Shown here: positions 48,885 through 61,082 of the stretch, piece after piece
Layout: each line of letters opens with the position of its first letter
Numbering within the stretch: position 1 is the first letter of the stretch
Assembly (NCBI RefSeq): GCF_963678975.1
Contig: NC_089273.1
Location: 21,408,356 to 21,472,355 of the forward strand
Length of the DNA stretch: 64,000 bases
Reading direction: 5' to 3'
Origin: Dysidea avara
Taxonomy: Eukaryota; Porifera; Demospongiae; Dictyoceratida; Dysideidae
Made by a program: the position numbers and the translations under genes
The notes under the pieces: model-generated
What the model was told of the DNA's origin: nothing
Database searches by the model: none
The model's input: only the letters and a program-made list of their open reading frames with translations

Positions 48885-51800
48885 TCTGGCACCCAATGTG
48901 GGGCACAAAGATTGGCTGGACGATTGCGACGAGGAGCAGCCCACAATGAAGCTGATTATAAAGAAACTAGATAAACTGGACCTGAGTTTCCACTAAACTC
49001 TAAAGTAGAAAATTCTGTTTGTCACTTTCCATAAAGGCTGCCTTTGCTACTATACGACTTACTTAACCACCTGCTGAAATGCTGTGGTACCGCGGCAGAA
49101 CCAGACTTAACGGTACCTTAGAAGACAAGCCCTAATGTTTGATTACTACTGTTGTTCTTGTTTATTTTTCTACTTAGAGTGATCCACCTGTGAATTAATT
49201 TTCTGTGACTATTGTCGTGTCTAGGGAATACTCTCCTGCACTAGAGAGATCACGTGCCACACGGGGAGGCCACTGTGGGGTCGTCACAAAGCTCGTCCGC
49301 AAAGCAGAGGAAATCGCCAGTACCACAGAGCCATTAGATTCAACTAAAAGAGTTAGACTTAATGTTATTAAGCAACAAATAGATGTTAAATTAAGTTTAT
49401 TAAATGGTATGGACAAGGACATCCTCAGCCGTTGTGAAAAAGACAGTATCGCTGCTGAGCTTGAAGAATCAGAAACAATTACTGCTAAAATAATTACCTG
49501 TAAACAGAATTAGAAGAAATTCTTCCAGTCCTTATGCCAGCTACTAGTGCTTCTCCATCCCCCATGGTATATGCCTCATTAACACCTCCTGCTACAGTGG
49601 CAAAGCCTCGACTCCCTAGATTACAGCTCCCAAAGTTTAGAAGAGATGTTAAGAATTGACTGGAATTTTGGGACTCCTTCAAATCTTCCGTCCATGACAA
49701 TGCAGAAATCCCAAAGGTGGATAAGTTTAACTACCTTAATTCATTGTTGGAAGACACTGCCCTCAAGAGTATACAGGGCCTCACGCTGACCAAAGGCCAT
49801 TATGACACAGCAGTCAGAATGCTGAAGGAGAGATTTGGGGACCCCAACAAATCATCTGTGCCCACATGGAGGGGTTGCTGAAAATCCCCAATTGCTCAGT
49901 TGATCGCTGTTATTCACTCCATTCTGTATATGACAAGATCATGGTTTAACATTAGAGAATTAGAAACGCTAGGAATCACTTCTGAGCAATACGGAAGTTC
50001 GTTGATCCCAGTTATCATGACTAACTTTCCCAGTGAGATCCGCTTGTGAATTGCCTGCGAGCTTGGGAAGAATGCTTGGAAGATAACTCCATTGCTTGAT
50101 ATTCTGAAAGAGGAAGTAGAGGCCAGAGAAGTCAGCGAGGGGTCTACCATTAGTCCAATGAAGTTTCCTGTTGTCCATACGTCAAAGGTTTCATCCACTG
50201 GCAGTTTACTGGTTGCAAACAGTTACAAGATGCATTGTGTTTATTGTAACAGTTAACACTACTCAGCTGCCTGCCCTGCAGTTACCAATGTAAAGGACTG
50301 GAAGGATATAGCTGGTCATTGCTTCAACTGTTTGAGGACTAAGCACAAGTCAAAGGATTGTGATAGCCAGAAGACCTGCAGACATTGTTACAGACGACAC
50401 CATCAGTCAACACAGAATGTAGGTGGTAGCATTGAATCACCCCAAACTGACAACTCTAGTGATACTACAAGTACCGTTAGCATCTCAAGCACAACTGGTT
50501 TAAGCAAGGCTAGCTCTGGCAAGGGAGTAGTGCCTCTATAAACTGCAAAGCTATTGCTATAGGAGAAACTAAGTGAGTGCCAATCAGGATACTCCTCGAT
50601 AGTGGTAGCCAACTGTCATATGCTACTAAATCTTTGCAACAATGTCTAGGGCTAAGGCCAATTCGAAGAGTGAAGTTGCATGTAAACACTTTCGGCAGTT
50701 CCTCCTTTAAAACAAATTCTTGTGACATTATTCAGGTTCATATACAGAGTACAAGTAGTGGTGAAACCCTCAATATTACTGCCTGCACACCAGCTGTCAT
50801 CTGCTCTCCACTTCCTTGACTAATTGATACAAGTGTTTATAGTCACCTTGAAGGCTTACAATTAGCTGATGCCAGTGATTCCGCACAAAGAATAGATGTC
50901 CTAATTGGATCTGATTATTATTGGTCTATGGTAACGGGGGAGACAATTGTGGGAGACACTGCTCCTGTGGCAGTGAGTAGTAAACTGGGCTGGCACTTTC
51001 TGGTCCCTCAGATAGCAGTGGTAGTGTGAGTTTCATGCATTCCAATGTCATAGTACATAGTGACAATTTAGTGAGGGTGAGTGAAAGTGATGCTCTGAAG
51101 CATTTTTGGGACATCGAGTCAATTAATATATTAGATGACACCCAGTTTCAAGCTGAAGAAAATAATTTTGTGGAGAGACTGCAGTTTAACCATGGTCATT
51201 ACGAAGTGTACCTGCTCTGGAGGGAAAATGGACCACCTATTTCTGATCATTTTAATCTTTGTTTGAATCGGTTATGACTTCTTCATTCTCGATTACTGAA
51301 ATCTCCTGACCTCCTTGAAAATTATCATACAATCATCCAAGAGCAGTTGAAGAAGGGAATAGTAGAGTTGGTGCCTGAGGATCCATGAGAGGCTACAGCC
51401 AGAAGTAATGCAGTACACTACCTCCCTCATCGTGGCGAGCTGCACAACGACAAGCAGACTACCAAGCTAAGGGTAGTATATGATGGATCAGCTAAGACTA
51501 AGATAGATCCTTTATCCCTGAATAATTGTCTTACGACAGGTCCAAATATGATTCCCTGACTTTTTGATGTTAATTCTTATCAAGTTTCGATGGCAGGAAG
51601 TTGCAGTAACGGCAGACATTGAACAAGCCTTTCTGATGATAGCCATTGCACTCCAGGACAGAGATGTTTTTCGATTTTTGTGGTTCAAGGACCCTCATGA
51701 TTGTGGTGATGGTGAAATTGAGATTTGCTCATTTGGTTTTTGGATTGCATCGTTCCCCTGCTATTTTGGGGTCATTCATATCTCATCATCTCAATAAGTA

Positions 51801-53516
51801 TCAGTGTCAAATACCAGGTGTGAACCAGTCTATTAAGGTTTCATTCTATATTGATGATCTTATATCAGGTGGGGCTACTGTTGAGGAAGCCCTTAACATG
51901 TACTCAGTTGTAAAAAGGGTGATGGCTATGAATTTACAGAAGTGGAATTCCAATTCACAAGAATTGATCTCCAAAGTCATCCAAGCTGAGTCTGGATCAT
52001 CTGTGGATGTCGCTGCTCATGGAGAAGGTAATCAATTAACTGTCGGTAATAGTGACCCTCATTCCAAGTTGGTTGGGGTTGGTTGGGATAGCTTCTCAGA
52101 TGAGCTCAATTTTAACTTCTCGGCTTTGGTTGATCAAGTTAGTAGACTCCTACAAAGCCGCAGGTCATTGTTGAAGGCTACGGCAAGCATTTTTGTCTCC
52201 TGGGTATACTTAGTCCTTTTGTGGTTAGACTGAAAGTGCTGTTCCAGACATGTGTTGTCAACGCACTGATGGGATCAGCCCTTGGCGGGTGAGTATTTGA
52301 GGCAATGGAAAGAATTTTTGGTGGAGTGTGAAATTCTTAATGGACTTCGAGTGCTACGATGTTATTTCAAGAAAGGGCTCACACTACATCTACCTCCTGG
52401 AGGTTTATTATTGCCAAGTCTCCTTGGTGGGAAGGATTTTATGAACATATAGTTCAGACTGTGAAGAGGGCTTTGAGAAAGATTATTGGGAGGTCCAATT
52501 TACATTTTGAAGAGTTGAATACTGTTCTCATTGAAGTACAGTCCATAATTAATTGCCGCCCCCTGACCTTTGTATATGATGATTCTGAGGGTGTGAGCTA
52601 TGCCTTGACCCCATCACACTTACTATACAAACGATCAATGGCCTTCTCTCCATGTGCTAGTCACTATGAGATTTTCAGTACTGATGCATCACTCACCAGA
52701 AGATCAAGGAATCAGAGACATGTTCTCAACCAGATAATTGCCTGCTGGAGAAAGGAGAAAGGAGTACTTGTTAAGCCTGCATGAAATCAGAACTGCCAAA
52801 CAGACTGGTTCAGGTCGTACAGTCAAGGTTGGAGATATTGTAATATTGAAGGATGATGATGTTAAAAGAGCATTTTTGGGGGTAGTCCAGCTTTTAGAGG
52901 AGAGTGATGGAATTGCTAGGGCCACTCTAATCAATGTATCCAATAAAGATGGTCCACTGAAGATACTGAAGAGAAGCACTCAGCATTTAATTCCTATTGA
53001 GGTCAGTTGTACAGAAAGTGAATCTGATGTTCCTCCCACAGTTGTTGTGAATGAGACTTCTGGTGGTCAGTCTGAGGAGGTGGTAAATGACACTGGAGAT
53101 AGTTCAGCTACTCAACAGCCCTTTTCTTTGGAACACCATACCGCATTCCATCTTACAGATTAAGAAGTCAAATCTATTCCGTACTGTCCTTCGCCGATTT
53201 CTATTCACATAACTTTCTCTTTTTTGTCCTGTTGTGTATTGCTCTGTTATTAGCTATCTGCCTTGTCTTAGTTATTGTATTTGTGTGCATTTAATGTTAC
53301 TGTATGTATGCTTAATTGTGGGGAGTACGTTTGCAGGCTTGTCCTTCTGTACGACCCTGTCATTTTGACAAAATTGATAATAATACTAATACTAATATAA
53401 GAGATCAACACTTCTAGACCATGTCAACAAGCTGTGATATTGGGAGAGCGAACAAGGAGAATGTGGACTGGACATTAATATTGTATGCTCCCTTCCATGA
53501 CCAAACGGGGGGAGTG

Positions 53517-53703
53517 TGTTGGAACGTGATTGTTATTTGTTGTAGTTATTTAGTACCTTAGTAACCTTTTCCTTTGTGTAATAGGTATTAGGTTTTTTTG
53601 TGTGCATATCTTGATCACATGATAAAATGGCTGAACTGTAACCTCGACCTTGTGGGATGCTTGCGAAGGTGAACTGCTTATCCAAGATACCAAATCAATG
53701 ATA
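53517..53703 (+). repeat. 3' LTR of the BEL/Pao fossil
   Basis: It is 187 bp, starts TGTTGGAAC right after a purine tract, and is followed by CCACT. It shares its word order with the 5' LTR but is visibly diverged. Confidence 0.88.
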
Positions 53704-53837
53704 CCACTCAAGGGGACTGGTAGAATTGACAGTAGTTGGCATTAGCGACATGCAGGTGTGGACTCGATCAGGTGCAGAAGGTGTCCTTGGTCACACTTTG
53801 GACATTCCCTGCCTTGTCAATGTTCATACCATTGATA

Positions 53838-54321
53838 CAGTGGAACCTCTCTTATCCAGGCGGTCTGGTACATATTACTGTCCGTATCTCAGAAATGTCT
53901 GTACCTAAGCTGTTATGCTAAATTGGCTAACTAAAATACAAGTGCTGTTGGTATTGCTATCAGTTAGTGGTATGTAGTTTATTGGGCCAGAGAGGAAGTC
54001 ACTAAAGAGCATTTGTGGTCGCTCCCTTGGGCTGTAAAAAAATCCATCATCACCTACAAACCAAGTGGTAGCAATTATTAGTAGAATAAACAAGCTACCA
54101 TATTAGTAGAATAAACAAACCACCAAACAGGTAAACAGTGGTAGCTATTATTAGTAGAATAAACAAGCCACCAAACAGGTAAACAGCAACCTTTAGGCTC
54201 CCTTCTTGTGCTAACCAAACTCCATTATGGTCAATAAACTACAAGCCACATGACCAATTTGGGCTGTCTGGACAATGGAGGTGCCCTGATAATAGAGGTC
54301 TGGATGAGGAAGATTCCACTG
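53838..54321. mobile_element. TIR miniature element, TA target site
   Basis: Ends CAGTGGAACCTCTCTTATCC and the inverse of CAGTGGAATCTTCCTCATCC are flanked by TA (53836-53837, 54322-54323), fitting the mariner-like group. A tandem repeat of about 60 bases (TTAGTAGAATAAACAAGC, ACCAAACAGGTAAACAG) lies at 54065-54190 inside it. No ORF. Confidence 0.75.
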
Positions 54322-54329
54322 TATGCACA

Positions 54330-55740
54330 GAAGTAGCCCCCCCCCCCCTTCTACCCATTACTATGTCTATGGTATATCTGTACTTACCAAGAGAGTCTAC
54401 CATGTGTTTCACTGTATACTTTAATTGACAGGCAGCCACAATTAAACATGTGTACATTATGGCTACAGTTGTATATAGGGCCTCTCAAACAAAAAGGTCA
54501 CCATGGTCTAGCTGCACTAATAATGACTGGTAAAACAGAGCAAAGCGTGACCACGCCTCTTAAATGATCTGACAGCAATGTTTAACTGCAGAAAATAAGC
54601 AAGATGACCATGCTCCTTACTGAATAATCACATAATTATAGTACAGTGGCTAGGTTGAGATCAACAGTAAGATTTCTCTTATCTTACAACCTTTTGTCCC
54701 TAAAAATTAACAATTTAATACTCTAGTACATAGCTAATTGGCTATGGTACAGATGTTTGTGTAATCTTTGCAACAGGACTGCCAAGCGAAAACCAAGAAA
54801 CATGATGGAACTGCTTTGAAAAGGTGACAAATTCCATAGCAAGCTCACATTTCCAGTGACTTCCTGTGTTGCATAGATTCTGCAATCATCTGTATGCCTT
54901 GTACAAGCACCAAATATGTTTATATGAAACCACATAATTTCATTTTACAATGTAGTGTGTACTAGCACTGTGATACAGTGTTCTATACACAATTGCACAT
55001 AAAATAACCCTCTAATGCTTGCTAGCTGTGATAATAATATTACATAAGCATGCACAAATTATTTCCCTACTTTAATTTTGCAACAAGTTAAACTCCATTA
55101 ATTTAAATATATTAGTAGGTATTAATTGGAAAGTGAAAGCATTACGAATGCATGCAAGGGAAATACCGCATGTATGGATTGTGTCACCCATGCAACTGGT
55201 GGAATAAATGTCTCTTCCCAAAGTCCATCCCTAGGACTAGGAGGCTACATTAAAAATGCAAGCCAATTACATTGTTATAAAATCAACAAAATAAAGAAAT
55301 TTTATTAAAAGAATTATGGTATGGGATTAATCTATCTAGGGAGGAAATGCACAGACATCGAAGGAAGTCTTGTTTGGTAGACTTGAGTCCAACTTTCTGT
55401 GTTTCAAATATAGCTCTTCCTAGCTTGGGGTGTGATATTGCAGAGTTTAATTAGGATGGCCTTAAAAATCCCTGTGGCTTAAGGGTTGAAAACTAGCAGG
55501 TGTTTCCTCCTTAAGCCTCATTTATTTAGGAGCCACAATTTGTGGCTGATCATATCACTGGTCCCATTGCATATTCATATTGGAGAATTATGGAACCCTA
55601 CACACCTACCAAAACAAGCACCATCAATGGATGGCAGTTGATAAGTGAGCAATATCAGCTTGTGAGACAAATGGTTGGTTGTGGTTCTATTCTTTACCGA
55701 CCAACATTAACTGTAGATTATACGTACTAGTAATAGCATG
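54330..55740. other. Intergenic stretch, nothing recognised
   Basis: AT-rich DNA with a C tract near 54340. No exon or terminal-repeat element that I can support. Confidence 0.45.
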
Positions 55741-55743
55741 AGT

Positions 55744-55863
55744 AGCAGTGAAATTTAGGATAAATACCACGAGTGTTGTATTGGAAATGGGGATAAATTT
55801 CACGAGTGAAATTTACCATTTCCAATACAACAAGAGTGGTATTTATCCCAAATTTCACTGCTA
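55744..55863. repeat. 120-bp palindrome
   Basis: AGCAGTGAAATTT at 55744 runs into an inverse copy ending AAATTTCACTGCT at 55863, arms about 59 bp with almost no spacer and a few mismatches. Related GATAAATTTCACTGCTA words recur at 56045-56070. It may be a miniature foldback element. Confidence 0.75.
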
Positions 55864-56221
55864 TACCCATGCTATTCCCAGTTAATACCATACTCGCTGC
55901 ATATACACATGTTGTGCATTAGCGTTGTTTTGTCACTATGTACTAAACACGTGTAAACACTAATTGGCGCTACATTGTTAACATAAATTCTAGCCAATGA
56001 AATTGCAATTACAACTTTTTCACTGCTACCCTACCAGTGAAATACGGGATAAATTTCACTGCTACTATTGAGACTTTTGTATGGGCAGTGAAACAGGTAT
56101 GGTATTAAAAAGCATATTGATGAAAAATCAATGCAAGTAGCTAATCTAATAAAACATAGGAATTATGGATATAAGAATTTTTGAGCATGGCTTCAAATTG
56201 GTAAACACAATCTAAACACCA

Positions 56222-56989
56222 TTATTTTTTATTGAACATACTAGCAATATCATGTTGTATAGGGAATGATAAAAAAGACACATCATGTGGTATAGCAGGA
56301 GAATCAATTGCTGTGATGATATCCTTCCATGTAACACTGGTATTGATGTCCAACCACATTTCTAACATTTTGTTACAACATCTGAATGAACTAGCAGGGT
56401 AACTTGACTCTATTCCATCACGACGTCCTTTTGGTATGTTAAGTAAAGTTCCAATCACTTTCCAGTGAGCAGCATAATTAGGTGTTATAAATGTGTACAA
56501 GTCTTTTAACTGAGGTGTACTGTTGAGAACTGCAATAATAAAATTACTAATATCTGAAAGTAAAATAATATCACTTATACAACAATTTATTTTCTAATAA
56601 CATATCTTTGTTCCTATCAGTATAAATACATGTAGTTAGGATCCACCCAAATTAATGGTCTCAATGATGGGTTGACTGATCGTAACCTTTATCTAAAATT
56701 AAAACACTTCAACCTACAAAATACTTGATACAATCTGATAGTCTGCATAGCTAGAGTTATCTTCACAAAGGTATAACCTAGGTACATGTATTAGGTACTG
56801 ATATGTAAAGAAATACACTTTTGCTCTGCACCTACGTATGTATTACTGCTTTTGAACAGACACAGTAACGTTACACAGTTAATTATTTTAATATTTACAA
56901 TCATGTTCATATTCCTACTTACTATTGTAGACTTTTAGTTTACCTTCATTAGACTGTCTGATTTCTTCTAAAGTATGCAAATGACTCAT
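56222..56989 (-). CDS. Small DEATH-domain protein
   Basis: Two minus-strand exons join in phase 1: 56944-56989 (ATG, donor GTAAAC) and 56222-56553 (acceptor TTTCAG, stop TAA), giving 125 residues. It starts MSHLHTLEEIRQSNEDISNF. Residues about 24-103 match a DEATH fold: YAAHWKVIGTLLNIP, an acidic turn with GIESSYP, then CCNKMLEMWLDINTSVTWKD followed by IITAIDSP, the usual helix 2-6 pattern ending in the TW--L--AL block. No other domain is present, so it would be a stand-alone adaptor or decoy able to bind other DEATH proteins. It is on the same strand as the NLR, about 8.3 kb away, with a BEL/Pao fossil between. AATAAA overlaps the end of the coding region. Upstream untranslated exons are possible. 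Confidence 0.72.
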
Positions 56990-57179
56990 TGTACAATGGC
57001 TTCTAAACTGGTAGCAAAAAAGTAAAAAAAAAAAAATAAATAAAAACAATGGCACATAACAGTATTATTAAATGCATTTATAAAACTAGATAAGCCATAT
57101 CACAGTACAGAATGTCATTATAGGAGGTCAGTGGACAATGGGTAGTAAAAAAACTCCAGCATGTAGATACAAATGCTGA

Positions 57180-57246
57180 AAAAGGTAGGATTATAATTAT
57201 ATGTTTGAAATGTAATTGGCAAACATATATAATCCTACCTTTTGCC
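57180..57246. repeat. Short hairpin
   Basis: AAAGGTAGGATTATAATTAT is followed, after about 20 bases, by the inverse ATATATAATCCTACCTTT. The arms are about 25 bp. Confidence 0.7.
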
Positions 57247-57320
57247 TACACTATTATTACATATATGCACAGAAACATGCATCCTAACAATGTGAATACT
57301 GATGTATCATTTGACATGAT

Positions 57321-58170
57321 CACTGGACTAGGTGTATCGATGATGGAACTAGTGTGGATGTTGTGTACCTAGATTTCCAAGAAGCTTTTGATAAGGTTCC
57401 CCACAGACGTTTGCTGTTATGGAACACTGGACTAGGTGTATCGATGATGGAACTAGTGTTGATGTTGTGTACCTAGATTTCCAAAAAGCTTTTGATAAGG
57501 TTCCCCACAGACGTTTGCTGACTAAGTTAGAAGCATATGGTGTTAATGGCTCGGTACTTCGTTGGATTAAAGCTTTTTTATCAAACAGGAAGCAATGAGT
57601 AGTTGTTCGTGGAGCACTCTCTGAGTGGTCTACTGTCACTAGTGATGTCCCGCAGGGTAGTGTGCTCGGTTCCATCTTATTTATTATATATGTCAACGAC
57701 CTACCTGACTGTATACAGAGCTATTTGGGTATCTTTGCTGACGACACAAAACTTTATCACCCCATCTGCTCATCTGAAGATTCCTCCATTCTGCAAGAAG
57801 ACATTGATTCTGCTTTGCAATGGTGTGACACATGGCTATCCTTCCTTAACCTTCCTAAATGTCACTACAGCACAATTGGACATTCTTCATCAAACACAGA
57901 GTATTATTTCCCATCCGAAAATGAAGCAAATATGATCTCCATGGTTGTGGAGGAAAAAGATCTGGGTGTAGTATTTGATACCCAGATCAAATGGACTCAA
58001 ACTTTACAAAAATCGCTTCAACACTGCTATTAGAGGTCATAGTTTTTCACAGAGAATCGTCAATGATTGGAACACCTTACCCCACGAAATTGTATCTGCA
58101 CCTAATGTACTGATCTTTAAGACTAAATTAGATGTATTTTTATATGACCGCCGGTTTGATTTTATTTAGA
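57321..58170 (+). mobile_element. Jockey/CR1-like LINE fragment (reverse transcriptase to C-terminus)
   Basis: The plus strand carries VYLDFQKAFDKVPHRRLL, PQGSVLGSILFIIYVNDLPD and the catalytic FADDTKLY (about 57738), then KDLGVVFDTQIKWTQTLQKS and a C-terminal block FSQRIVNDWNTLPHEIV ending DRRFDFI at a TAG (58168). A stop follows FLSNRKQ (57597-57599), and sequence between IKWTQTLQKS and the C-terminal block is missing. The first part is present twice in tandem (57321-57424 and 57425-57524, 104-bp period). It is 5'-truncated and dead. Confidence 0.85.
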
Positions 58171-59174
58171 TGTATTTGAGATTGGTTTTTATAAGACTTT
58201 GTCTTCCTAAACTGCTTAGCTGTCCTTGTCTCAGAAGTAAGGGTCATTCCATACCAAATCAACAAAAAAAAATTTGGACCCCTTTCGATTTTCATGAAAT
58301 TTGACACAAACATGGATCCTATCAAGAAACTTTCTTCTACCAAAATTTGGCTCATTTCATTGGTCTCCCTTTAAGTTATTACCACTCAAAATTTTTGTTG
58401 AAAATTTCATTTTACTTACACGTCTTCAATAAAATGGCCATAACTTTGCTTGTGATTGACTATTAAATTATCTTTCAGGTGATATATAGTGTTTTATAAT
58501 TGCTCAAAGTAAAAGATCAAACCACAAAAATGTAGCTTTTTCCTTTGATCTTAATTTTCAAAAATATATATTCTTTAATTAATTTTTTTGGTTTACACGT
58601 TGCTCTAATACCCATCATTCATGACTGTGAGTTTAAAGTTGGGGATCATGAGTTACAAGTTTTAACGTGTAGCCTTGTAATCACTGCTGTTTGTATGGTA
58701 TAAAAAATTATGTGTATATAGTAATTTCCAATGCAAGTAACCTTATCTTAGTATGTCACAAATCATTTTATGCATTGAAATTGTTAGGGTATATATTGAC
58801 AAAGGCTCGCTACAGTGAAACCACAATAACAAATCCACTTTTAAAGCTAATAAAGATGGTGCAATAATAAGGCTGCCTAATAAAGGAATCACTAATTATA
58901 TTTTTGCTGTAAGTTCAGTATCCTATATAATATAGGTGGTCACTATAACAAGGTGGTCTTATTATAGAGGTAGCTATATTATTTATAGAGGATTTACTGT
59001 GCAACTAATGATATTTCTATTCTTTCAATCTTACTGTATAATAATTATGCTGCCACAGATTATGATGATAGTTTCCAATCTTATATTATTATAGTAACTG
59101 CAGGATGCCAGAATACAGTTATTCATACATATGTATATACACGTAATGTGCTACTCTAATGCAACTATATAATA

Positions 59175-59310
59175 GTTAGACACCAAGACCAAGGGAACTA
59201 AGCGATTTAGTAACCCCGATAGCCCGAGGCTGTAGCGTCCCGAGCACAGCGAGGGCGCTACTAAGGGCCAGAGGGGTTACTAAATCACTTAGTTCGTCGC
59301 TGTGTCTAAC
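59175..59310. repeat. 136-bp palindromic element
   Basis: GTTAGACAC at the left and GTGTCTAAC at the right open a hairpin whose arms share ACTAAGYGATTTAGTAACCCC-type words; the centre is GC-rich (CCCGAGCACAGCGAGGGCGC). It is probably a foldback miniature element inserted in the larger element. Confidence 0.65.
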
Positions 59311-61082
59311 TTATTTAGACTATGGTTTAAAGTACGTACAGTACCTTTATAGCCAGAGCATGAGTGTGGGGTGAAAGAGCAATGCAGAACAACGGAACGG
59401 TTTCTTCCTGAAGTCCTTACAGCTCCCACAACAATAATTATTCGACCAGTAACCAAAGTAACAGCTAGAATACTATGGCTAGAGCTACAGTACATACGCT
59501 GATTTAGTCTACTATTTGTCCAGAATTATTTGTGGAACACAGAGAAGAAGAGTATTACAGTATTATCAAGTACTGCAGTGTGCCTTTCGTGTTATAATTT
59601 ATCATGTACAAAATTGCTTGTACGTGTGTAGGTGACTAAGTGAGCATGTCAGGTGACTAAGTGATTTATTAAACCTGTAAATGAGCCATATCATAGTCTA
59701 AATGAAGCAACCACATAGGTATTAAGAGCAAGAAGTTTTGGATACCACTAAGACATGGCAGTTCGATTAACCAATTTCAGAAATGTCCTATTTAAAGTTG
59801 GCCCTTATATAGAGGTGTCCTTTAAGGTGGCCGCTAAGATATATTCCAGTGTATATCACTTTGAATCATACTTTGAAAGGGCATGCCTATACTACTGACC
59901 ACTTTAAGGCCATCAAATGTATTAAGCAGCTATCTGCATATTAAGGCTCAGAAATTTTGGCCCTAAGGTATCTGGCTTAAACTCCATACATCAACTGTAT
60001 CATGATGAAACTACTTAGATATAGCAATGTAGCTCATAATTTGATTCTATAATTGAGAATCGTAGTATCATAGAAATGTTTCATAGAAATTGCTATGTGT
60101 CACATTGTACAAAAGATTCACTACAGCAATTGCACACTGATATATATCTAATCGATTAAAGAAAGGGTCAAGGCAATTACTGTAACTTCAATTCATGTAA
60201 TAAAGAAGAGTGTTGTAGTAAAAGTTGAGACAGAAAGTGGTGCATATAGCATGACGGTCTCTACAATCATTCACATGTGACTTTGACATGCAACAAAATC
60301 TGATACATTGATGTCAGTACACATTTGAATCTCTAAGTTGAAAAGACTTTAAAGCCATTCTACTGCATCAGTCATTCATTACTAGTACTCATTAGAAAAG
60401 CTCTAGTAGATTACAATATTTGAAACATTCACACCTGTGATAACAACAAAGAATGCAGCTACATAACATCATGCTATATTTGTAAGTGTTCCAAATTACA
60501 GTGGAACTTGTCTTAGCAGCCACTTGTAACGAAAGGCCATCTTCTGTTAAGGGCCAACTTTAAATAGTTCTAGTAAGACAATTATACACATCGAACTATA
60601 TAAATAGCCACCTGCACATTAAGACCAAAAAATGTTTGTCCTGACTGGCTTAACTATAGCTACATTTGTATCAAAATATTATGTACTTGCATATCAACAA
60701 TCAGCATTAAATGCTAACAGTATATAGTTACTGTAGCTAGTGAAAATGTCATCAAGTTCAGTATTTCACTACTATATAATAGACTTGGTGTCATAATCAG
60801 AAACAATATATACAAGCTTGATAAGGGGTAAATTACTTGAGTATATGTATTAAAGTATAAGCTTTTACTGGATTTTAAGGCTACATTTTTGTGGTTTGAC
60901 CTTTTCCTTTGAGCAATTATAAAACATTATATATCACCTGAAAGAGAATTTAATGAGCATTTCAAAAAAACCAGATGTGTCTACGTCAATCACAAGCAAA
61001 GTTATGGCCATTTTATTGAAGACGTGCAAGTAAAATGAAATTTTCAACAAAAACTTTGAGTGGTCATAACTTAAAGGGAGAC

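Larger units (their letters stand above)
41700..51690. repeat. Segmental duplication copy 2 (partner 15158-23450)
   Basis: This copy holds the longer and less disturbed NLR, the complete upstream region and a BEL/Pao element that continues past the duplication end to 53703. It is the likely parent arrangement, because copy 1 shows deletions and inversions relative to it. Confidence 0.9.
48691..53703 (+). mobile_element. BEL/Pao LTR retrotransposon fossil with both LTRs
   Basis: The 5' LTR is at 48691-48884 and the 3' LTR at 53517-53703; both begin TGTTGGAAC. A primer-binding-like TGGCACCCAATGTGGGG starts two bases after the 5' LTR, and a purine tract (ACGGGGGGAGTG) precedes the 3' LTR. Between them, in order, are a gag region (from about 49205), zinc knuckles (about 50225-50400), a protease-like motif, reverse transcriptase (about 51470-51900) and an integrase C-terminal part (SPWWEGFYEHIVQTVKRAL, about 52410-52780). 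CCATT precedes and CCACT follows, a 5-bp duplication with one difference. The body is broken in multiple places. The LTRs differ from each other more than the two duplication copies do, so the insertion is older than the duplication. Confidence 0.92.

Noticed and set aside
58813-59000. Second CAGTGGAA-type mariner-like miniature element
   Set aside because: One end (CAGTGAAACCACAATAAC) is plausible, but the opposite end matches poorly and there is no TA on the right side.
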